A program made the translations under genes and the position numbers. The notes under the pieces were generated by a model. It saw only the letters and a program-made list of their open reading frames with translations. It made no database searches and was not told the DNA's origin. From positions 1 to 64,000 of the forward strand of contig JAUIKF010000016.1 of the NCBI GenBank assembly GCA_030430575.1: a stretch of 64,000 nt of DNA, in the 5' to 3' direction. Below are positions 34,837 through 43,900 of this stretch, piece after piece. This DNA comes from Bacteroidia bacterium. GTDB taxonomy: Bacteria > Bacteroidota > Bacteroidia > J057. Position 1 is the stretch's first letter. Each line of letters begins with the position of its first letter.

Positions 34837-37800
34837 CTAAAATCTCACTCGCTTCCAATTTTCTCGATTCATCTGCGATCCACCGCCTTCACCTTCAGCT
34901 TCAAACGCTTCTTGGTCGGTGATCTCGATAGGCGCCAGTTTCTGCTTTTTGAGTTGCTTATTGAGTTTGGGGAGTTCTGTGGAATGAATCTCCTGAAGGC
35001 GCGCTTCGAGCGCCTTCATCTCCTTCTCGACATTGTCGAGGGTTTCGAGTTGTGACTGGGTCGGGCGACCTTGGTAGCCAGTCACATTGCCATAGATACT
35101 GGCAAGGCGCTCGCGCAAGCGGACCTGCCCCGCGATGCGGTTGGCACTATTGGGGACGAGGGCGTCACGCTCTTTCTCCATGCGATTGCTCAAGGCCATC
35201 AAGTCGTCTACCAAGCGTTTGCTCTTCAACGAATCAGCCTTGGCTCGACTTTGGTCCATCAATTCCTTCACCTGATGACTCAAGAAGGCAAGGTCTTCCA
35301 GCATGTCATAAGCACGGTTGACCGCTTCGAAATTTGCTTGGAGGTCTTCAGGTGAATGAGGAGAATCAGGGTCATTCATGAGGACTGCGGTGTGCGTATA
35401 GGTTTCTTCTCCCTTGAAAAGCTTCACCGTATAGGTGCCAGGAGGGAGGGTCGGCCCAAAGGCCGCCTGAAAGCTTAATCCCTTAGAACGGGGAACCCGA
35501 GGCGCTTTTTTGCGGACGATCCAGTTCACGCGATTCACTCCTTTTCGCTTCCCAGCTACGATGGTACTGACTTTTTCCCCTTTGTCATTGTATACCTCCA
35601 TCGACATGTCACCAAAAATATGGCGCTTTTTGAGGTAATAGCTAATAACAGCAGCGCTGGAAGGGTTTTGCCCCGAAAACTCATCATCTCCCGGAAAGCG
35701 CTGGATGCCTCCCGCTGGACGCAGCACAAAAGGTTTGGAATCCAAGAAAGCCACATCCTGCTGGATGACCTCCTCTGTGATCGCACGAAGGGGGGTGAGG
35801 TCGTCGACAATCATAATACCACGTCCGTGGGTGGCAATGATGAGGTCGTGCTCGCGTGGGTGAATCATCAGGTCCATCACAGGGGTTTGGGGGACATTGC
35901 CATTAAAGCGCACCCAGTTTTTGCCTGCATCTATGCTGAGGTAAAGGCCCATTTCTGTCCCTAGAAACAGCAAATTGGGGTTGACAGGGTCTTCTTTGAT
36001 GACATGGCAGAAGCTCTTGATTTTATCCGTAGCCAAAGCCGTCCACGTCGCGCCAAAGTCAGTTGTCTTGAAGACATAGGCGTTTTTGTCGTCGTTGCGG
36101 TGCCCTTCAAGGGTCACGTAAGCTGTCCCGGCAGCGGTGCGGCTTGCCTCGACATAAGATACCCAGGTGTTGACAGGTACATCCGCCATATTGCCCACGA
36201 CATTGGTCCATGATTTTCCGCCGTTTTGGGTCACCTGTACGTTGCCATCGTCAGTGCCTACCCAGATGACATTTGGGTCTTGGGGAGATTCTGAGATCGT
36301 GATGATGGAACAATGATTCTCCGCAGTGGAGTTATCAATGGTAAGACCCCCAGACTTTTCCTGCTGTTGTTTGAGGGGATCGTTGGTGGTCAAATCAGGC
36401 GAAATCTTTTCCCAGCTATCGCCTCTGTCTTTACTCCGAAACAAAAACTGCGCGCCTACATACAGGGCTGGCGTAGCCTCATGGCCAAAGTAAATGGGCG
36501 TATCCCAATTGAAGCGAAGCTGGTCGGTAGAGGACTCAGAATACGGGCGAATGGATTTGCGCTCTTCTGAGTTGAGGTAATAGCGTACCACATTTCCGCC
36601 TTGTGACTCCCAATACATGATATTGGGATCTGTAGGGTCACGGAGGACCACAAAGCCATCTCCAAAGCCTACGCTTCTCCAATTGGCATTGCTGATGCCC
36701 CCAGTAGAGCGAGAAGGAGCCATCCAGGAGCCATTGTCCTGCAGGCCTCCATAGACATTATAGGGCTGTTCATTATCCGCGCTGACGTGATAAAACTGAG
36801 AGACAGGCAAGCTGCGAACGATGCTCCATGTATTGCCCTGGTCGTTGCTGATATAAACGCCGCCGTCGGTCCCCAGGTAGAGGTGATCATTGTCTGATGG
36901 GTCTATCCAAAGCGCGTGGTGGTCGCTATGGGTTCGGCCGCCTTCAAAGGATGGGGAGCCAAAGGATTTGCCTGCATTATTGCTGACATTGAGGGTGAAG
37001 CCTGGCTTCCAGACTCGTGCACTGTCGACGGGGTCGGCAACGATGAGCGAGAAATAAAAAGGTCTTTCCCCTACCGTGGCACTTTCATTTACCTTCTCCC
37101 AACTTTCTCCCTGGTCCACAGAACGATACAAAGCTGATTTTTTGGCCTCTACCGTTGCATAGAGGTAGTAAGGTTCGACGGGGGAAACAGTCAAGGCAAT
37201 ACGCCCAATCGTGCCCTTGGGCAGGTCTTTGGTGAGTTTCTTCCAGGTCTTGCCACCGTCGGTAGACTTGTGCAGGCCTGATCCAGGGCCGCCAGAGCGG
37301 AAGTCGTAGGCCGTGCGGCGAAAATCCCACATGCCTGCATACATAATGTTGGGGTCATTGGGATCAAAAGCGATGCTGCTACAGCCTGTATTTTCGTCTA
37401 CATACAGAATCTTTTCCCAATTTTTGCCGCCATCTTCCGTGCGGTAGAGTCCGCGGTCTTCATTGGCCCCCCAGAGGTGGCCCAAAGCAGCGACATAGAC
37501 CACATTGCTGTTATCGGGATGTACCAAGATTTTGCCAATGCGCTCTGTGTTTTCCAGGCCCATGAGTTTCCATTTATCGCCGCCATCAGTCGTCTTATAG
37601 ACACCCTTTCCGACAGAGGTACTATTGCGGGTCCAGGGCTCTCCAGTGCCTACCCAGACGGTGTCAGGGTGTTTTTGGTCGATGGTGACCGCACCGATGG
37701 CTTGGGGGTGCTTCTCGAAGATATGCTTAAAGGTGGTCCCCCCATTTTTAGATTTCCAGACGCCACCACCGGCTGCGCCGACGTAGAGGATGCGCGGATC

Positions 37801-37992
37801 GCGGTTCACCGCATCGAGGGCAGCGATACGTCCACTCATGGTCGCAGGGCCGATATGCCGTGCTTCTATTGCCCCGAAGGTGCGCTCACTGAGGCGTACG
37901 GGCCGCTTTTTTTTCTGGGCAAGGAGCGGAGCAGATAAGAGGAGGAAGACAAGCATAATGCTCGCCCATTTTAGGGGAGTAGATAGAGTCAT
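34837..37992 (-). CDS. Secreted VPS10/sortilin-type BNR beta-propeller protein
   Basis: This 1,051-residue protein has a signal peptide (MLVFLLLSAPLLAQ). It contains two stacked propeller regions with many Asp-box/BNR motifs of the S-x-D-x-G-x-x-W type: SKNGGTTFKHI, TTDGGDKWKLM, TEDGGKNWEKI, STDGGKTWKKL, SVDQGESWEKV, SNDQGNTWSIV, SKDRGDSWEKI, SIDAGKNWVRF. The region around 790-900 is a beta-sandwich (LPPGTYTVKLFKGEETY), and the C-terminal 150 residues are helical (RAYDMLEDLAFLSHQVKEL). Proteins of this layout are annotated 'glycosyl hydrolase' or sortilin-related in Bacteroidota, but catalytic function is unproven. No T9SS tail, so it is probably periplasmic or outer-membrane linked. The start is ATG 37,992. 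Confidence 0.88.
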   Translation of the reverse strand: MTLSTPLKWASIMLVFLLLSAPLLAQKKKRPVRLSERTFGAIEARHIGPATMSGRIAALDAVNRDPRILYVGAAGGGVWKSKNGGTTFKHIFEKHPQAIGAVTIDQKHPDTVWVGTGEPWTRNSTSVGKGVYKTTDGGDKWKLMGLENTERIGKILVHPDNSNVVYVAALGHLWGANEDRGLYRTEDGGKNWEKILYVDENTGCSSIAFDPNDPNIMYAGMWDFRRTAYDFRSGGPGSGLHKSTDGGKTWKKLTKDLPKGTIGRIALTVSPVEPYYLYATVEAKKSALYRSVDQGESWEKVNESATVGERPFYFSLIVADPVDSARVWKPGFTLNVSNNAGKSFGSPSFEGGRTHSDHHALWIDPSDNDHLYLGTDGGVYISNDQGNTWSIVRSLPVSQFYHVSADNEQPYNVYGGLQDNGSWMAPSRSTGGISNANWRSVGFGDGFVVLRDPTDPNIMYWESQGGNVVRYYLNSEERKSIRPYSESSTDQLRFNWDTPIYFGHEATPALYVGAQFLFRSKDRGDSWEKISPDLTTNDPLKQQQEKSGGLTIDNSTAENHCSIITISESPQDPNVIWVGTDDGNVQVTQNGGKSWTNVVGNMADVPVNTWVSYVEASRTAAGTAYVTLEGHRNDDKNAYVFKTTDFGATWTALATDKIKSFCHVIKEDPVNPNLLFLGTEMGLYLSIDAGKNWVRFNGNVPQTPVMDLMIHPREHDLIIATHGRGIMIVDDLTPLRAITEEVIQQDVAFLDSKPFVLRPAGGIQRFPGDDEFSGQNPSSAAVISYYLKKRHIFGDMSMEVYNDKGEKVSTIVAGKRKGVNRVNWIVRKKAPRVPRSKGLSFQAAFGPTLPPGTYTVKLFKGEETYTHTAVLMNDPDSPHSPEDLQANFEAVNRAYDMLEDLAFLSHQVKELMDQSRAKADSLKSKRLVDDLMALSNRMEKERDALVPNSANRIAGQVRLRERLASIYGNVTGYQGRPTQSQLETLDNVEKEMKALEARLQEIHSTELPKLNKQLKKQKLAPIEITDQEAFEAEGEGGGSQMNRENWKRVRF

Positions 37993-38048
37993 GTAAAATA
38001 AGGGTTAGAAGTAAAATGAACAGGAGAGACACCGGAGTGAACGGGAGA

Positions 38049-38079
38049 GACCTCGGAGGTTTCTAAAACCTCCGAGGTC
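38049..38079. repeat. GACCTCGGAGGTTT hairpin
   Basis: Perfect 14-bp arms (gacctcggaggttt / aaacctccgaggtc) surround cta, followed by ttctta. It lies between two genes on the minus strand and may be a transcription barrier. The word CCGAGGTC also appears near 52,003. Confidence 0.75.
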
Positions 38080-38119
38080 TTCTTATGGGAAAATTGATTG
38101 ATAATCAATTTGCTACCTG

Positions 38120-38920
38120 CTAGTTGTTGCCATCATCGTCATCTCCATCGTCGTCATCATCTTCGTCGTCGTCCTCCTCATCTTCTTCTGCCTCTGGCAT
38201 TTCAAAAAAGTCCTCTTCATATTCTTCATTAAAGGTAAGCTCTTCTACAATGATTTCTTGTTGACCTTGTGCACCAGACACGGTCAAGCTATGAGCAACA
38301 GCGATACCGTCGATCATTTTGTAATTGCTGAAAAAGGTCTCACTGGTCATCTCTTTGCCTTCGCGCATCATCGTAGAGGTCGTCTTGAGAACCATATAGG
38401 AGTCCACATCTAAATAGAAAAAGATTTCATCTTCTTTATTTGTCACTACTTTGATCTTATAGGCTTCCGTTCCTTCTACTTCTTCCATGCCTTCCAGCGT
38501 GACAGTATGTCCTTTTTCTTCATAATTGTACAGGAAGCCGTCCATGTCCGCTTCTTGTTTCATGTCGTCGACTTGCTCGTCTGGCATGGGCTGCGCATCA
38601 GCACTTCCTGTCCAGGGAGCTACCATCCATCCACTTTCCCCATTATAACACATAATAAAAGTGGTGCCTTGGAAGGTACCTTGTTGGCGGATTTTATTGG
38701 GGCGCTGCTGAAACCTTGACATGGGCATCTCCATGGTTTGCATCATCATTTTGCCTTTGAAAGTAATGGAGTTTACCTCGTTTAAGGCATCTTGGCCGAT
38801 GGCCTCGTAGTGTGCTTCGAGAATGTCTTCTAGACTTTCGTCCTGTGCCAATACCTGATGCGTCATCCCAAGGAGAAATAGGCTCAAGCCAATGGTAAGA
38901 ATCGTTTTGAAAGAGTTCAT
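38120..38920 (-). CDS. LolA-like secreted protein with polyacidic tail
   Basis: This 266-residue protein has a signal peptide (LSLFLLGMTHQVLAQ). The body resembles periplasmic LolA/LppX-type lipid-binding folds seen in Bacteroidota: ILEAHYEAIGQDALNEVNSI, then FKGKMMMQTMEMPMSRFQQR, GESGWMVAPWTGS, and FFYLDVDSYMVLKTTS. The last 40 or so residues are almost entirely Asp/Glu (EEDEEDDDEDDDDDGDDDDG), with a dozen Asp in the final stretch. Such a tail could bind calcium or basic partners. Start ATG 38,920, with TAAATTTG on the minus strand (38,981-38,988) as a likely -7 element. The role is unknown. Confidence 0.75.
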   Translation of the reverse strand: MNSFKTILTIGLSLFLLGMTHQVLAQDESLEDILEAHYEAIGQDALNEVNSITFKGKMMMQTMEMPMSRFQQRPNKIRQQGTFQGTTFIMCYNGESGWMVAPWTGSADAQPMPDEQVDDMKQEADMDGFLYNYEEKGHTVTLEGMEEVEGTEAYKIKVVTNKEDEIFFYLDVDSYMVLKTTSTMMREGKEMTSETFFSNYKMIDGIAVAHSLTVSGAQGQQEIIVEELTFNEEYEEDFFEMPEAEEDEEDDDEDDDDDGDDDDGNN

Positions 38921-38980
38921 GTGCTAAAATTTGAGTTATTGATACAATAGTGGGGTGTAATAAATTCCCCTGATTCTGCA

Positions 38981-38988
38981 CAAATTTA
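38981..38988 (-). promoter_or_regulatory. Possible -7 box for the LolA-like gene
   Basis: The minus-strand sequence TAAATTTG matches TAnnTTTG, 60 nt before ATG 38,920. No good -33 element is present, so it is only half of a promoter pattern. Confidence 0.35.
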
Positions 38989-39095
38989 CACAGAATCTAT
39001 TGCAGAAAGTAGTCGCTATAAAGCAGAAATTCTTACTATGTGCAAATAAATTATTAGGTTGTATTATCATTTATAGAACCCAGAACATTAAAATC

Positions 39096-39611
39096 ATGGA
39101 ACAAACATCAACTAAACAGGTAGCCCTTAAGTGGGGCGTAATCTTGGGACTGGCTTATTGCCTCTTTACCGTCGCTGGCCATTTTATGGGAATGGCAGGA
39201 AATCAAAAATTTGGTATGCTGAGTCTTGTCATATTAGGAGCTGTTCTATTCCTTGGAATCAAGGAATTTAAAGAAGACAATGATAACCTTATGACTTTTG
39301 GTCAAGGATTTGGAACAGGCGCTTTGATAAGCCTCATAGGCAGCCTCATCTCAGGTATTTTTGTTTATGTTTATACAGGAATGATTTCCCCTGGTTATAT
39401 AGATGATATTATGGAGACTTCCCGAATAGCTATGGAGGAACAAGGCTACTCTGAAGCGCAAATTCAGCAGGGACTGGAAATTTCAGCTGGATTTATGTCT
39501 CCTGGGAGCATGGCTATTATGAGTGTTGTTATGGGGGTCATCTCAGGAATTATTATTTCCCTTATCATTTCAGCCATCTTGCAGAAGAAGCCCCCTCAGA
39601 GCGCATTTTAG
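39096..39611 (+). CDS. DUF4199 membrane protein
   Basis: This 171-residue protein has four predicted membrane helices. It matches the DUF4199 pattern: ALKWGVILGLAYCLFTVAGH, then LGIKEFKEDNDNLMTFGQGF (the conserved K-x-x-x-D-N-x-x-x-x-F-G-x-G turn after helix 2), GTGALISLIGSLISGIFVYV and the last helix. ATG 39,096 is preferred over an upstream TTG at 39,000 because the extra 32 residues look non-coding. The function of the family is unknown. The gene is divergent from the LolA-like gene and is followed by a strong hairpin. Confidence 0.85.
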   Translation: MEQTSTKQVALKWGVILGLAYCLFTVAGHFMGMAGNQKFGMLSLVILGAVLFLGIKEFKEDNDNLMTFGQGFGTGALISLIGSLISGIFVYVYTGMISPGYIDDIMETSRIAMEEQGYSEAQIQQGLEISAGFMSPGSMAIMSVVMGVISGIIISLIISAILQKKPPQSAF

Positions 39612-39657
39612 TTTCCCGCATAGAAAGCCCTGAAATTTAGGATAATTCTTACGCCTC

Positions 39658-39717
39658 ATCCGATCGTTTGGTATTACATTGACCTAGTCCATGTGCTACC
39701 AAACGCTCGGATTTTTG
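39658..39717 (+). terminator. Hairpin with T-run after DUF4199 gene
   Basis: atccgatcgtttggta (39,658-39,673) and taccaaacgctcggat (39,697-39,712) form a 16-bp stem with one mismatch and a 23-nt loop, followed by ttttg. It is placed 47 nt after the stop codon and is a likely intrinsic terminator, though the loop is long. Confidence 0.6.
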
Positions 39718-39791
39718 TATATTGAGGGAAGAGAAGAGACTTAATTCTCCATTTTCCATTCTCAATTCTCCATTTTCTTCAATCCCTCCTC

Positions 39792-40862
39792 ATGCCAAAA
39801 CTCACATTTAACCAGAAAAAAGCTTCGGACTTCTATCCCGAGCTGAAGCGCCGTGTCAAAGCGTATTTTGATGAACAGCAAACGGACCGCTTTGCCAACC
39901 GCGAATTGCTGATCAAGGCCCTTTTTTTTGTAGGAACTTACCTAGTGTCCTATGCGCTGATCCTTTCCCAGCAGTTCAGCCCTACGGTCATGCTCTTCCT
40001 GGCGATCGCCATGGGCCTATCAGGTGTATGTATCGTCTTTAACCTCGTCCATGATGCGTCGCATCAGGCGGTCTTTCGCAACCGAAAGCTCAATAAGTGG
40101 CTCACTTACATCGGCGACTTTGTTGGCATCAATACCTATATCTGGCATATCCGCCACAACATCCAACATCACACTTTCACCAACATCTTGGGCGGTGACA
40201 TCATCATCGAAAATGTGCCCATTGTGCGGTTGTCACAGCACCAGCCCTATAAATGGTTTCACCGCTACCAAGTCTTCTATGCCCCCGTGTTGTACACCTT
40301 CTACACGCTTTTTTGGATGTTTTTTATCGATATAAAGCTGTTTTTCAAAAAAGAAATCTGCAACCTCAAAGACCTCAATCATCCACCCCGCGAATGGGCG
40401 ATCATGTGGGGGAGCAAGGTGTTTTACCTGCTATATGCGCTCGTCATCCCGATGCTGGTCTTGGACATTCCCAATAGTTGGGTGGTTTTGGGCTTCTTTG
40501 TGATGCATTTTACGGCGGGAATTCTCCTCTCTACCGTGGCGCTGCTGGGCCACTTTGTCGAAGGGCCTTCCTTTCCCCATCCGGACGAAAACGGCTACAT
40601 CGATAATGCATGGGCGGACCATGAAATCGAAGCCACGATAGACTTCGCTGGCAGTTCCAAGCTCGCCAACTGGATCACAGGTGGGCTCAATACCCATATT
40701 GCTCACCACCTCTTTCCGCAAGTCTGTCATGTACATTACTATAACCTGACGCCCATCATCCGCGAGACGGCCCTGGAATATGGCTTGCCCTATGGGGAAG
40801 AGAGTTTACCCTCGGCGATTCGATCGCACTTTCGGTATCTCGGAAGGTTGAGTAAGAGTTGA
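39792..40862 (+). CDS. Membrane fatty acid desaturase (acyl-CoA desaturase family)
   Basis: This 356-residue protein has paired hydrophobic hairpins (about 42-80 and 170-235) and the three histidine boxes of di-iron desaturases: H87-D-A-S-H91, H122-N-I-Q-H126-H127, and H302-I-A-H305-H306. The pattern and length match the DesA/linoleoyl-CoA desaturase-like group (COG3239). It lacks an N-terminal cytochrome b5 domain. It introduces a double bond into acyl chains at the membrane; the position cannot be inferred. The start is ATG 39,792. Its stop codon TGA is at the very start of a dispersed hairpin repeat. Confidence 0.9.
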   Translation: MPKLTFNQKKASDFYPELKRRVKAYFDEQQTDRFANRELLIKALFFVGTYLVSYALILSQQFSPTVMLFLAIAMGLSGVCIVFNLVHDASHQAVFRNRKLNKWLTYIGDFVGINTYIWHIRHNIQHHTFTNILGGDIIIENVPIVRLSQHQPYKWFHRYQVFYAPVLYTFYTLFWMFFIDIKLFFKKEICNLKDLNHPPREWAIMWGSKVFYLLYALVIPMLVLDIPNSWVVLGFFVMHFTAGILLSTVALLGHFVEGPSFPHPDENGYIDNAWADHEIEATIDFAGSSKLANWITGGLNTHIAHHLFPQVCHVHYYNLTPIIRETALEYGLPYGEESLPSAIRSHFRYLGRLSKS

Positions 40863-40957
40863 TTGCAGAATATCGATTGATGAACAAGGATTGAAGAAGT
40901 ATAAAGGCATTTTCACTTCAACAATCTTCAATCCTTGTTCGACATTCTGCAATCATT
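40863..40957. repeat. GATTGCAGAATATCGATTGATGAAC hairpin repeat, reference copy
   Basis: The most complete copy of this family. The left arm, gattgcagaatatcgattg followed by atgaacaaggattgaag, pairs with cttcaatccttgttcgac followed by attctgcaatc, enclosing aagtataaaggcattttcac. It begins at the stop codon of the desaturase gene and ends 8 nt before the stop of the convergent adhesin gene. Partial copies make the 3' ends of genes at 784, 982 and 18,316. Confidence 0.8.
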
Positions 40958-40964
40958 CCTATTC

Positions 40965-43900
40965 CTATCTCATCAGCGTAATCGTCCCTTTCACCTCTAC
41001 CTGCTTTCCATCGACATCCAAGTATTTTGCGACAAATACGTAGACGCCTTCTGGGACATCGGCTGCGCGGGTATCCTTCCCATCCCACTGGAAGTCCGGC
41101 TGATTGGTTTCATAGACCTTGAGTCCCCATCTGCTGAAGACGGTAAAGGAAAACTCCCGCAGGTTGTAGGGCCCTATATAGAAGAAGTCATTATAGCCAT
41201 CTCCATTGGGACTAAAGGCACTGGGGAAGTAGCCGTTGACGGTTTTGGTGACTTCTATCTGGGTGGTCGCGGTATGCACACAACCATTGATGTCCGTGGC
41301 ATTGAGGGTGACTTCGTACTTTCCAGGGAACTCAAAGGCATGCACTGGAGCCTCGATATCTGAGGCATTCCCATCGCCGAAGTCCCATGCCCATGCCAAG
41401 AGTTGGATGGTGCTGACAGGGGTGAACTCTACGGTCGGTAGTGGAATCTCTACGTGGGTCTTGCTAGGACTAATGAGGAGCTGCTCATTGTCCGCGACAT
41501 AGGCAGAGATGGGATAGCGCTCACTGACACAGTTGTGTTCGGTGGTGGTGGAGAGGTAATATGTCACATCAGATGTGAGGGGATCGGTGACCAAACTGTT
41601 CCCTTCATGGAAAGGACGGTCCGCTGTCAAGGATTCATACCATTTCACTTGCACATTGGCAGCTGCGCCTGCCACCAGATAAGCTGGCGTGGCAAAACAC
41701 GCCGTGTCTTCAATCAACTCCGCCAATGGCGCTTCAGGCCAGATACTGAGTCCCCTGGAAACGGTGGTGAAACATCCCGAGTCGGTGGTCACGGTAAGCT
41801 GGACAGCATAACTCCCAGGATTGTCATAGACAAAGGCGGGATTAGGTTCGCCATTTGGGCCTTGTCCCGTTCCATCAAAGTTCCAGTCCCACTGGACGAT
41901 GTTGGTGTAGTCGACGGTGGACTGGTCGACAAAGTGTACCGTATCGCCGATACACGCATGGGTGGCCCAGAAGGCCGTTTTAGGTGCAGGGCTGATGACG
42001 ATGGGTCGTGTGAGGGTATTGGTACAATTCTCAGAGGAAGTGACTCTCAAGGTAATGGGATAGGTGCCAGGGCCTTGGTCGCGGTAGAGGGTAGAAGGGT
42101 TAAAACTTCCCGAAGTGAGGCCATTGCCAAAGTCCCATTCCCACTTGACGAGGGGCGTAGCGGGATCGGTCGTAGAGCGATCGAAGAAGTGGACAGCGCG
42201 GTTTTCACAGGCATTGTCCGTAGCAAAATTGGCAACAGGCTCTTCGTAGATGGTGACGGACCGTGTCGTGGTCGAAACACAGCCATTGCCCGTGACGACC
42301 GTCAGGGTGACGGTTTTGCTGCCTGCGGCAGCATAGACGTGGGTAGGCTCCTCCAGGTTGGAGGTGTTCAACCCGCCCGAACCTGGATCGCCGAAGTCCC
42401 AGGTGTAGTCAGTCACGACGTCCAACCCTCCTCCGACGGAGGAGCCGTTGAAGGAAAAGACCACACTGTCCTGACAGGCATTGAGGATGTCAAAACTGGC
42501 ATCTGGATTGGGATGAGTAAAGACGGTATGGGTCGTACTATCGACACATCCTCCTGCCGAGGTGACGATGAGGGTGACATTGTAAAATCCTGAATTGCCA
42601 TAGATATGCGAGGCTTGATTGCCATTCCCGGTGGTTCCGTCGCCATATTTCCAGGCATAATCCGTGATCGATCCGCCGCCAAGAATACTTGATTTATCCA
42701 AAAACACATTGGCAAACCCTTCGCAGACATTGGTGAAGTCAAAATCGGCGGCGGGGACAGCCTCGACGGTCACATTCTGTGTGATGGTGGCTTCACAGCC
42801 ATTGTCGGTCACGACGCGCAAGGTGACGGGATAAGAACCTAGCTGCTGATAGGTATGGCTTGGACTCTGAGCCGTGGCACTATTTCCATCGCCAAAGTCC
42901 CAGAACCATGCGACAATCTGGCCACTGGCGACGGTGGATTGATCGATGAAAGTAGAGGCGAGGCCTTCACAAACAGGAGAAGTCGTGAAAGCAGGAATCG
43001 GTGCATCGTAGACATCGATGGTCGCAAAGACAGTGTCGCCCTTACAGCCATTCTGTGATGGGATCATGTAAACAGAAGTGGGCTGGGTGATATTGGGAAC
43101 AATGATGGTGGGGGTATTGGCAACGGTGGTAGACCACTGGAAATCAGTGGCTCCCGATGCCACGAGGATGCTAGATTCGCCAGGGCAGACCTTGAAGGTC
43201 CCTGCGATCTGGCCCGTCGGGCCGGGATCTATGTCCACCGTCACAAAGGTCGGCGGGCTGCTACAGCCATTGCTAAAGGTGACGACGGAGTAAGTCGTCT
43301 GATGCGTTGGAGATACATTGATAGACGAGGAAATACTGCCATCACTCCACAGGAAGGTACTGCCCCCGGTTGCGGTTAATGTCGTGGTGCCACCTCTACA
43401 GATGGTAGGATTGGCAGGAGTAATGTTGGCCTGTAAGCTGGGGTTGATAATCACGCGCACATAGTCCTCAGTAGAGCAAATCCCATCGGTCACAAACAGG
43501 GTAAAGTCCACGGTGTCAATTTGGCCGGGCGTATTATTGGTTCGAGTGAAAATCGGGTTGGCGAGGGAGGCATTATTGAGGCCTGTGGTAGGTGTCCAAG
43601 TGTAGGACTGCCCAGCGATGGCTGGTGCTCCCAATTGGAACTGAAAGCCCGAACAGATCGTCAGGTCACTCCCTGCATCAGCGGTCACGCCCTGATTGAG
43701 CGTCAAGAAGCTGCGGAATTCGTGCTCACAGCCAAACGTATCAGTGAGCATCATGTCATAGAAATAATTATTGGGCCCTGGGTAGGAATGGACCAGCATG
43801 GAATCTTGGAGATTCGCATTGTATTGAGGGAGCAAATTGCCATTGCCCGACCAGTCATAATTGAATATATGATTATAAGGGCTACTGATCTGAGTTTGGG

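Noticed and set aside
41454-42593. 379-codon open frame antisense to the PKD adhesin
   Set aside because: The sense strand encodes clear PKD domains over the same bases; the antisense frame is a by-product of repetitive codons.
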